A DNA stretch of 64,000 bases from Zerene cesonia (taxonomy: Eukaryota > Arthropoda > Insecta > Lepidoptera > Pieridae), in contig NW_024045136.1 in assembly GCF_012273895.1 (NCBI RefSeq), forward strand, positions 558,001 through 622,000, written 5' to 3'. Both the position numbers and the translations under genes were made by a program. The notes beneath the pieces are model-generated. The model did no database searches. It had not been told where the DNA came from and saw nothing but the letters and a program-made list of their open reading frames with translations. Numbering within the stretch: position 1 is the stretch's first letter; each line of letters starts with the position of its first letter. Shown piece by piece: positions 1 to 12,100 of the stretch.

Positions 1-23
1 GGGAAATACACGCGCATACGCAC

Positions 24-136
24 CCGGAGCCACTTGTCGACGCACTTGGCGTGGAACTCGTGCGCGCACGGCAGCACGCGCAGCGTCTGCCGCGCTTCGA
101 ACTCGCACATGCACACCACGCACGAGGTCTGCTCGC
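24..136 (-). CDS. RNF38: RNF38-like exon: first half of RING-H2 finger
   Basis: The reverse strand reads EQTSCVVCMCEFEARQTL, then RVLPCAHEFHAKCVDKWLR. The first two zinc-ligand cysteines (CVVC) and the later Cys, His, His and Cys ligands are present. The acceptor is TTTCCAG before 136, and the donor is GTGCGT after the CGG arginine codon. The exon opens in phase 1, so the preceding exon inside the gap should end with one base of a Ser or Gly codon. The last two ligands lie beyond the window edge. Confidence 0.92.
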
Positions 137-3100
137 CTGGAAACCGGGTGGATGTTGTTGTGAGAAAATACAAGATACATTACAATACAAGGTACATAAA
201 TTACAACACCCCGTATATAGAGTACACCCATTAGGGTGTTTGTGTTTGTTTTTATATTTTTAAATGATTATCGAGAATTGTTATGGTCGTTTTCTAAGCA
301 TGATACAGGGTAGTCCTAAAAATATATATATACAGAATATTGTTATAAATTGACTAATTTTGTAGGTTTAAAACAAAATTACCGATTAACGTACTTTCCG
401 CTCTGTGTAACAGAAGAATTAAATATAAGAACAAAAACTGCCCAATTTGCCTTTAACACTCTGTGCNNNNNNNNNNNNNNNNNNNNNNNNNNNNNNNNNN
501 NNNNNNNNNNNNNNNNNNNNNNNNNNNNNNNNNNNNNNNNNNNNNNNNNNNNNNNNNNNNNNNNNNNNNNNNNNNNNNNNNNNNNNNNNNNNNNNNNNNN
601 NNNNNNNNNNNNNNNNNNNNNNNNNNNNNAGTTCTCCGTCTCCGGCGAGTCGGCGCCGTCGTCGCCGCGCGGCTCGCCGTACGGCGACAGCGGGAACATC
701 GCGAGCAGGTTGAGGAACACCTGGATCACGCGGATGAACTGTTTATACGTCAGTTGCTCGTTCACAGCGGTCGGCGTGGGGTCCCATTTGGTTTACAATT
801 TGCACACATCGAATCAAATCAAATTCAGAGCCATGCGGAAGTAAGTGGAGTTAGTGCAGGGATGGAACCATTAATTAAGAGCAGCAGAAAAATTGCAGCT
901 TTTAAAAATTGTCTAAATGTACATATGTATCCATCTTAAAATATGTATTTTGGCTGAATAAAATATTGAAACATCCTGCAATACTGTTTCATTAATTCAA
1001 TTTGTTTTTATCGATATGAAATATTATAATTTCAACATACTTTTAAGATAACTTTAGTTTCAGATAACATTTGGGTTTGAAAAAAAAAACACCCTATGTA
1101 TACTTGCGACGCTAATCTACTTTACTTGATTTAAATAAACACATCCAACCTAAATCAAGAAGATAATTGCATAATTCTGATAGGGATAAATAAAAGTGAT
1201 CGCCTATAATCAAGCATAATCAAGTAGTTGCAAGTGTTACCTGGTAGGTGGGGGGAGGCGGCGGCAGCGACAGCGGCGACGCAACGTGCAGCTGCGGCAA
1301 CGCGTTCACCAGACCGCCACCACCCTGTATATATGAAACAATTTTTTTTAAATATACTTACCATTACAAGAAAATTTGGGAAATTTAACCAACATCAACG
1401 ATTTTAATATGGTCATCATGTCAATTTGACTTATGGGTTAGGTAATGCATGGACAAATAAAAATTCATATATGAAATTTGACTAGCGTGTTCAGAAGTTG
1501 TTACAGACTAAGATATGCCAAAACTAACAATATTGCAGACATACACATGGAATTAAATACCTACTTTTTAAAGTGGACCAAAAAAGAAACACCCTGTCAA
1601 TAAGATTTTCACTAAAGTACGGTTGCGGACGAAAAATTTCGAACTTTTAGCTTACTGACAATAGTAAATAACATTTTCATATTAAGTGTATTAAAAAAAA
1701 AAAAAAGTTAAATACAGTGTACATAAATTCAATCCGACACTCAACATATTGTATTTCTTTTATTTTTTTGTCGTTATAGACAAATGACGTTAAATAGAGT
1801 TCCCTCACGCAAAATCTACTGCGTTGCGTTGCGACGTCAGAGAGAACGAACCAATAACAAATATATCGCATTTATGAATATTAGTGAAGATACATTTTTA
1901 TTTCATCATTATTGTCCATTTTTGAGACGATAATTTGATAAACCTTCGTTACGTAACGCGTCACGCCAGTGTCTCTGGCTCTCTCACGCATACGGCTAGA
2001 TCTTTTTTTTTTAATTATTTAAGTTCTCCCTTCCCGAGACTCGCGCGTTCCTTCCCTCCTGTTTCCCTCTCCCTCTCTCTCCCTCGCCGCGGCCTTTACC
2101 TGCGCGTGTATGTGGTGCACGGGGTGCGCGTGCGCGTGCGGGTGCGGCGTCCAGCGCGGCGCGGTGCGCACGTACGGGCGGCCGCGCGACCCGGCGCCCA
2201 CGACGCCGACGCCCACGCCCACGCCGCCGCTCACGCTCACGCCGACGCCGCCGCCGTTGCGACGTTGCTGGACGAGCGATTCAATTGATTACCATTGACC
2301 TAACCAAGCCCCGTACGGGTAGACATTGCCCTTGTAGACAAATATAGTAAACTAACTTTTGTCCGCAGGTTCTGCAATTTCCATTGTGCAAACTTTCATC
2401 CACTTTTTTTCTTAAAATCCTATCTTAGCGGATGCCTACTTCAAAACATCTATCTGCATGCCAAATTTCAGCCCGATCTGTCCAATGGTTCGTGCTGTGC
2501 GTTGATAGATCACTATGTCAGTCAGTCACTTTTGAGTGATATACATTGATATGTTACTCGGGCTAATTTGGCTTTCCGACGGTAAAAGAATTTTTCAAAT
2601 CGGTCCAGTAGTTCCTGAGGTGTAGCGTGTCGAATGACACTTTTGGGACGTTTGACATTTGAGCAGAGCAAAAAAATTGCAGTGAATCCCAAAAAACACT
2701 CACGTGGTGGTGATGTGACAACGCGTGTCTCGCGTGGTGTGACGCCATCAATTCTATTGGTGTCCTTTGCGCCTGGAAAATTTCAAATTTCGTGATCATA
2801 ACAAGTACGTAGAAATCGCCTTAGAATATACAATGTAAATAATAAAAAGAAATAAGATTGTATAATACAATAATATATATTGGTTTAAAAGAAGTTTTGA
2901 TATGAATAAATGATCCAATGACCGAGTGAATGAGGACGATATGCGGAGGAAATGATAAAAGGAAAACTTACATTCCGTAAATGAATAGACTCTTATTCAC
3001 GTGTCTACATTTAATTCTGTTAAAATCAATTTTAATAGGAAATCACTTGCATAAATCGAAAACAAACATTTCTTACGATTTTATATTCAGAATGATATCT

Positions 3101-6100
3101 CATTAGAAGTTTATCTACTTCTTTTGTACTATTCGACCGCCTCCTAGGTACAGTGGTTAACGCGTGAGCGTAGAACCGAGGGGTCCTGGGTTCAATTCCC
3201 GGGAGGGGACGCACAAGAAAAAATGTCGCGGTCTGGCAGGACACAAAAGGCTGATCACCTACTTGTCCCTAAAGAAAATCGATCAGCAAAACAGATGTAC
3301 ATCATCTGCCCCATACCCAACTAGGGGACACGGGACTTCACTTTTTATCGTACTATACCATAAAAAAACATGGCTGTCATTCTACCCCCAAAAAAAGTAC
3401 TTTACTCACCTCAGTAGCCAACAGTAGAGGTGCATGGTGTAGATCAGGAGTAGGCTGGAGAGGTGATAACGTACCCTCACCGCCTCCTAACATATCCAGA
3501 CGACCGCCTTCCGCACGCTGAAAATCCATAACACTCTTTTATAGTGGGCATTTCAAAGAGTGCGTGCTCAAAGAAAAGATTTGATAAATCTACTTGAATC
3601 TAATTGGTCTATGGATAATTAATATTACTGTACATCAGAATTAAACATAGCATAGACAGATTAAGATAAAGGAGATGATGTTATAATACTCAATCAAAAT
3701 CCATTAAGACTTTCTACGATTTACCTAACGTAGTCTCAGAAGTTATTGAAAAAACATTTTGAATATAATTATAATTATTAATCACTGCTCTCTTGAGTGA
3801 GTAACTCTCTCTTTCTACTACCCGCAAAAGATAAATTAGCAGACACACAAGAAAGGCAACCGTTTCACTTACTCGGCCCTTACTTACCTGCGAGTTGGCG
3901 ATGTAGTGTGTGTGCGGGTGCGGGGGTGAGGCGAACGGCCCGCGGGGCGGGGGAGGGGGCGCAAAACTGCCGTGGTACTGCAGTCCCGCGTACATACCAC
4001 CCATCTGTTGTGCACGTACATGGTTAGGGACGGTACAAGGGAGTGGAATATTGAGCCAAGAGGCACGCTGGTAAATTTAAAGCCAACAAATCATATTATC
4101 CATCGAAATGAAGAACTATCGCGTATTTATTTGAAAGGTTAGCGTAAACAGTAAATTATAAAGCCAATAATGAAATACGAACGAAGTACAACGAGTAAGT
4201 TTTTTAATACAACTATATCATCAATGTACATTACCACGAAAGAATCTAAATCTGATGATAGTTGTCACGTCTATCTAGATAAACATTCGATAGGGCTTAG
4301 ATTATTACCAAATGATAGGGCTTTTTGTATATCGTAATATTTAGATAAATTAACAATTTTAAATACAAAACCATACTTTTTAAACAAATAGAAAAGTTTC
4401 AATGATAATTTGATAAATCTAGAAAACTCATGTCCCGTAATTGGCTTTTAAAATTCAGCGTGAGTCTCTGGCTCAATTAAGGATTATTTTTAAAGACATA
4501 TCACGACCAGCAGACTTTTTAAATAAATCCATCTCTTGTTAGTTGCTTACTTGTCTCTCGCTTACACTTATTTCAACCATAGCCATATCTTTAAATCGTG
4601 ATACATCCTCATTACAACTAATTTAATAAACCGTATACCAAAACACATAATATTAGCTATTTATGCGCGTTCATATTAATTCCAAGCGTGTAAGATTATA
4701 GTCTCGTTCCTTACATAAATAAATAGAAGCAGAAAACATCAGATCGACGTACTCTATGAAATAAAAGGTGTATGCAAAAAAAAAGTTTTGAGGGTAAATC
4801 GAAAAAAACAATTCTCCGCTATTTATATAACAGACAAAATTAATAAAGCATGTACGTATGTATATAAAATTGGTAATAAAAAATCAAGTTTAAGAACGGG
4901 ATTGAAATCTATGAAGTAATAATGTAATAAACTATATGTGGGAAGCAATAAGCTTGGGTTGTTTTTAGGAGGGAGCGAATACAACTGTATTATATAGTAT
5001 TCTCTATTTTTTATTTATTTTAATCTAAAATATTTAGCTTTCCGCCCGCGATTTCGCTCACAAAGGAAAACAAAGACAGTCCCGGGGTTCTACCCGCATA
5101 GATCCCGCCCCAGACTATATATCTATGTACCAAAACATCCGAATCGGTTCCCTGGCTTAGGCGTGCTCAAGAGACAGGCAGTGTTACTTTCACATTTATA
5201 AGATTAGTAAGGAACGACCTCATCTTTAGCAAAATATGATTAAACCCTTGAATGTTTTTAGTCAGTGTACAAATTCAATGGAAAAGTGTTTACCAACAAA
5301 TCTGATTCAATTGAGTGGTTGTTCTATCTATTGTTTTTAAAGGCATTTATAAAAGCATATTAATTAAATTTAGCACGATATCTACAAAATGAGTACCGTC
5401 TTTATGGCATTCCAAGTTTAAAAAAATAAACAAAAAACAACCTCAGCTTACTGCACTCATCTAATTTACCCGTGTGAATGACCGCCCCTCAAACACTCGA
5501 TAGTTAAATGTTATTAATATTCACATTGAGAGCTTTTGTAAAAAAAAACAGCCAAGTCTAAAAAGCGACCAGCCAAATATTCATCGTCTCAAAACACTCT
5601 ACATATAATAAAAGCTAGCGAAATCGTGAGCCATTGTAAAGTTCGTCCGCGTGCAGACAATGAAACATTTCTGAATAAAACACATAAGGTCTAAGAGGAA
5701 GGGGGATTGTGTTAAAGAAAATCGGGTGCTCTCACTTACAGAAAGTTTGAAAGATGATAAATTTGAAATTGTACGGAGCGATTTATGTAAGTCCCACGCA
5801 AGTCGACACGTTACATTCAAGATTTTATGTCACATTCACAGGATGTCAATAAATAAGGGCATTACCATGCTTACACGTGTACGATAGATAAATAAATATG
5901 TTTTGTTCACATTTAGGAGCTCGCAGTAAATGTTAAGTGGATTTAGCGAAATTTTTATTACATTAAATAGCATACTTTATGGACAGTAAGAAACATTACG
6001 AAAATCAAAGTCGTATAATCCTATAATTAGCTCATTCACTGGAAATGACGGAATGAGCAAGTGAACATTCAACAGAGATTTCGTAAAATATTGCTCTGAT

Positions 6101-9100
6101 AATAAAAATCATTTTGCATGCCAATTCATATTGTAATACGGGAAATAGCGCAGGTATATCATCATTCATGTTTAAATAAATAAATAAAAAACCTACACGT
6201 GTGATTGCTGATGACGTGTGTCAAGATTTTTTAATATATGATGAAGTATGTGCTCAAGTCTATGTATAATAAATTGTTACATTAATATTATATTCTGTTG
6301 CACACATTCTATGCAGCCTACCGCCACCTTGCTACGTCACACTGTGCCTAACAGCTGTTAAACACATTTCAACACTTTAACGCACACAATGATATTATAA
6401 AATGTTTCCTATCAGATTGTTCATGGCAACATTTTATAATCTCAACAGTGAGGACCGCAATCGAAAACAATGTTATTGAGATTCTACAAAGTAAGTTCTC
6501 GATATTCGACAACAATTATTCTGTACAACATCGTTTTCAAACGGCCAAAGGCACATGAGCCAAGCTTTTATTATCTATCATAACATTTGGTGCTTATTCA
6601 TAGCGGAAGTGATAGCTCACCGGACAAACAAGAATGAAACTTCTATCAAATTAAAAATTATAACGTGTTATGTATCTATCCCGTACCGTTCCAAGGGTAA
6701 GAAGTAGAAAATTCTAGTTCGCTAAAAGAAATCTATAACGAAACAAGCCCGAGTATCGTGTGGCTTTAAAAAATTAGTTAATAATAATAATATCGATTCA
6801 TATAAAGGGTAGGCTTAAGCTACAAAGTCTAAAGTGGACAAGGGACAAGCCAAACAGTGGGATAGATACAAAACATATGACAAATATTTCATTATGACCC
6901 CGCACCCTTCTCGAACATGTAATCGAAATGGACTTAAAAATTACAATACAAATCAAAAGACCTCCAATTTTTGAATAAATGTTAGTAACGTCTATGAAAA
7001 TTATATTTAATTAAATTAATCTAAATTAGTCACTTAGTTATCAAAGTTAGCTATATTTACAATTAGAAATTATCAATCAAGCGGCATCTAGTTCAAATAG
7101 ACTTATTACAAAGGACGTTCATTGAAATTCACAACTTGACCGAACTAGTAAATCGATGATACAGCTAAGAGATACTCTAGATATTGCTACTATATCGGTA
7201 TAGGTAGAGAAAAAAAACTTTTAACTTTAGCGTATCACTACAGTTCCTGCCAAGCTGTGAAATTCGACGCGTCTACTTATGATCATACGCCGTTCCTTAA
7301 ATCAACTACGGCGACGGACGTCGCAAGCTTACATTGTACAAGCAACATATATATCTTAGTACCCTCGCCGCTGGTTACAAACGTATCAAATAATCTGGGC
7401 ATGCATATCATTCGGTGCTGAAGACGTGTGTAGACGTGTACTCAGCTATATCGAAACATTTACTATATATCACGTACAAATGGTGTGTACAGTTAGCGGT
7501 TCTCTATCAAGGCGGCTTAACATTACGGAAAAACTCTGGTGTAAAAACGTTTGAAGAGTTGTCCTGTAAACGTCGAGCCTCAATAACATACTCTATACCA
7601 AACAAACCAAAAACAAAGCTTAAGTGATGGGTTGCTTACTGCTGTTTTAGTCAACCGTTCATGCCATGTACTTTGTAGGTTCGTTAGGTTCATTTCTGAT
7701 AAATAATAAATGGTGTGTATATTTCTACAGACGAAGAGAAGAGCTACAAAGTTCAAAGCATATAAAAATACATGTATAATAGCAGCATTGCGCCGATTTT
7801 TATGGGTAATACAAGAAAAATTAAAACAAATATGAAACAAAATACATAAAATAATGGCAGATTGGGAACAAAATGATAAATCAATACATTGAATGATTTA
7901 AACACAAAAAACAGCACTGGTCAGCGTTATTTTCTAACCTAGAGCAGGCGATCCTGAAGGATGGATTAAGCTTAACAAATGCACCATAAAACCTGAAGCT
8001 AGAACGGGGACGGAAGTGGAATCAAATCACATAACAACCAACCCTGATGTGAATAAAGTGAGTACAAACCTTATATATGTATATAAAAAATAAAGGTACG
8101 TGTCATTATAAACAAGCATTGTAAAAACATCGAATGGACTGTAAAATATATGAATTCGTTATTAAAGCTTAAGCGTTATTAGAAACATTTGAAGAACATA
8201 TTGCAACTACGAAATAGATTCACGACAATGTGCTGTCTAATGGACCGAAGGAAAGAGTATCATCAAATCACATCCCATCAAGCGAAATACAAATTAATAA
8301 CGAATAAAAACTATTATTGTACAAGGATTAACAACGCAGAGACTAGTTACAAATTGCAGATGCTCTAAAACGAGACTGGAACGCCAGAACCAAGCCGCTG
8401 CCATCACTCGCTTACGTATCTAGACGACGTTATAGCGGTGCAATATATGGATTCAGTGCATTGATCTAAAATCTCTCTACAACTCGTAACGTTACATTAA
8501 AGACGCAGTTATTGTTTTCCGAATCAAAACTAAACGTGATCAATGAAGTATAAACATCGTAGATGTCCAATACTAAATTGATAGCATCAAAAGCGTTTAC
8601 TACGAAAGCTGGAGAGGTAGAACACGCAACAAGAGATTTCAAACCAATGTATGGAGACATGCACGCGCCGTTACAAGAACCACCCTTAGCCGACATACCA
8701 CTCCGAATCGTGTGAATGGAAACATGCTTTGACAGGCACCCTTAAGTTAAAAAAGCTTAGGTGTACACGTGCTCGGTCTGGATCCCAATTTGCTTCACTT
8801 TCAATTTACATCGTTTCATCGTTTACTCTTATATTGTTTACTTTTTTTTTGTATTGAACGTTCCAAACATCTTATGATAAACAAAAAATAAATCTACCAA
8901 ATGTTTGATTATTAGAGGTTGTAGAAAATTCCTAGATATAGAACAGTTTATTAGCAATACCCAAATAACGATAACATTGCTCCTATTGCTGTTATTCTAG
9001 AAATCAAACTATCAATCACGGTAGTGCATGAACAGATGGGATATGGTTAAATGTAAAGTTAAGTGAGGAACAATCACTGTTAGTTGTTCCCTCCTGGAAA

Positions 9101-12100
9101 ATATGGAGTGAGATAGTTGTTACAGATACTTTTGAAGAGGGTTGCGATCCGAAGTTTTGACGGGATTTATTTATTCATTTTTTTTGGAATGTGTGTAAAA
9201 AAAAAATGATGGAAAAAGGGATTCTCTCTAAGCTTAAAGTCTTTCTTCTAAGTTCTTATATAATCAATTCAATATAATCTTAAAGCGAAACATACTTGAA
9301 TAAATATAATGTTTCGAGTTCAAACAACTGCACAACAACAAAATGGGATACCGAGCACGCGAACACTGTCTTTAGAGGGGGGAGAGAGTCGAGAGCGTAT
9401 CTCCCAATTGAATGGGTATCTGTGTTGTTTGGAGGTTGGGGGGGAGGGGGGCTGGTCTATTTTCACCCCCCAACTGTACCTGATAGCGCAGCGGGTGCGG
9501 CAGCGCCGGCAGCACGGCGGGCCACATCTCGCCGCCGGCGATGCTCGCCACCTGCGTTCAGCGGCGCCCGGATTTATGTTACGCCCGGATATTACGAGCC
9601 CCGGTTACGTGACGTCACGGCGTGGTACGACTTGGGATTTTTGTCTTTGTATAGGACCATTTCGTGTCGCGAGTGTAAAATGTAAGGCTAACTAACATTA
9701 ATCGGTATTCACTAAATTTGTGGTGGCAAAGGCACATGTTGTATTCAATGATAAAGAGCGAGAGCTGGTAAAAATTCAGATATCACATCAGTATTTATAA
9801 AAATCAACAGTGTTAAATTTCTCGTGTGTCACACATAAAAATTCTAAGTCGTACCACTATCTGTAAACTTACATCTAGAAAACTCTAATCGCTTATATGC
9901 CCGTTACACAATTATCTTAGAGATTATCATTGCACGATGCTATGCCCAGATTGATAAAACTTTGGGACATGCCGATAGAGAAATTCGCACTTACACAATA
10001 GTATACTTAAATACAAAAGTATACTTATTATTACGGTAAATGTTTGAATACTTACAACTAATTAACAGTAACAGTAACACAATGTATTATAAAAGTTATA
10101 ATTGTACTATGTGTCAACAATGTCATGAAAAAAAATCAAAATTAAATTGTAATTAAAGAGGTGTTTTGGAGTGGATGTATAAAATAATAGAATTAAATAC
10201 AGCGACGTTTCTCAAAAAATCAAACATGTATGACGTAGAGAATTTGGTATAAGCCGCGCTACAAAATAATCAATTTAAATTTCATTGTTGATAAAATGTT
10301 TTAATTATGACATAAATTAAATTAAATAAGCAGATATATAATTTTGTATTATATTGCTATAAAAAAAATTAAAGAACCAATTATTTGTATAAATATCTTG
10401 AGTAACTCATTGATTTGTGGACACTTTAACCACTCACGATTCTGTTGTCACAAACTCAAAATGTCGATACATCTCGCTCTATTAAGATAAGCCAGAAATA
10501 AATGAAAGGCACTAATAGAACAGTATTTTCTGTTTTTAAAGACGAGCAAAAAATATAAAAACTTTTTTTTATTATCATAAAAAACGATGGAATTCTTATT
10601 TCAAAACGTTCCGATATTAAAAAATAACATAAAAACGTTTGCTAATGGCGAATTGAAAAAAAATACTGATAATTCAGAACGATAACTTCCCAGCATCTTT
10701 ATTGAGTTTCCTCGTGTTTGGTATTACGCGAGTACGAAACATAATATTATAACATTTGACTTTGATTTCAACGGATTTAAAAGCGCAATTAATCTATACA
10801 CCAGTCGGTTTTTAACAATCGACGCACTTTGAACAAAAGCCATTAAAAACGCATTTTAAATCAAATCAAGATATAAATCATCCTGGCCAACAGTCGTAAC
10901 GACATATTAATACTGAAGCTTTTTAGAAGAAAAGCCTTTTAATCCCGTTAAAATCCATCCGATCCCACTAGATCTCTACCACAGTCGCGCCCGATCGCGT
11001 CATACCTGCGTCCGCTGGTCCCTGTGCGTGTGCGCGTGGTGGTGCGCGTGCGCGTGCGGGTGCGCGTGCGCGTGCGCATGCGGGTGCGTGTGCGCGTGCG
11101 CGTGCGGGTGCGTGTGGTGGTGCGGCGGCCAGCCGACGCCGCCGCCGAGCGCGTTCAGCCTGGCGCCCCGTAGGGACATCTGCGGATTGCGATATTGTTT
11201 TTATTTACGTAATATACGGTATAACCTGCTCATATAATATTTGATTTCATACTGTATTTATTGTACAGAAAGTGTTGGATGAATATATACAAAAAGAATA
11301 GATACTCTCTCCAACTTATAAAATTAAAGGTATATAACATTCAACTAATGTATATTTTATGTTTACCACACAACAACCACTTATCACAACTTAAAACCAT
11401 AAACCTTAAAATCAACTTTAACACTTATTCTCGACACCTAAATTCTGTACATTGATTGCATAGCCGCATGTCCCCCTGTGTATGTCAAAATAGTGCTGTC
11501 TCATCTCCTACCCGCCCACCTGGCTAATATCTAGCGGCAGCGAGTTGTCCCCATATTTACGTGTACCCTTATGAACATATTTCCCCCTCCCCTCACTCTG
11601 AATGAGTATGCGTGTGCATGTTGTGTTAACCCCTGTTTACGTGTGGCAGCATGTCTCCACTTTAGTTACACATGTGTGTGTCATGTTTTGATGTTTTGAC
11701 ATTTGTGTAGGGCTCCACTCCTCCATTGCTTATGATATATCTTCTCCCAACTCGCCTGGTTAATATCCAGCAGCAGCGGCGCGGCGTGCGCGTGCGCATG
11801 CGGGTGCTGGTGCGCGTGCGGATGGGGGTGGGGGTGCGCGTGCGGCGCGTGCTCGAGCAGGCGGTGCTGCGGGCACACGCCGCCGTTGCCGCCGCTCATG
11901 TAGCGCACTCGCCGCCTGTACGAAACCATACCGTATTATAGAGTAGTATAAAAAGGTTAGAGAAATTATACATAAAAAATAAAGCTATTTATTAAACTAC
12001 AATATGTTAGGTTACCCGTAAGATACAAATAGATATAAAAATTAATACATAAACAAACTGTTTGTCAGTCTACGGCCGAGATTTAAAAGAAACCAGATAT

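Noticed and set aside
379..939. Open frames spanning the N run at 467-629 on the plus strand
   Set aside because: Unknown bases cannot show stops; only the minus-strand RNF38-like exon is supported by similarity and phase.
3165..3212. Possible tRNA gene near GGGTTCAATTCCC
   Set aside because: Part of the S2 SINE family, with several copies carrying the same downstream body.
9607..9620. CRE palindrome TGACGTCA near 9610 as a promoter
   Set aside because: It lies inside an RNF38-like intron next to a short exon with no start codon or CpG island; single-site chance is likely.
11028..11237. Plus-strand Cys/Ala-rich open frame (CACACGCACACACG type)
   Set aside because: It is the complement of the His-Ala-Pro exon of the RNF38-like gene; the composition is forced by the opposite strand.
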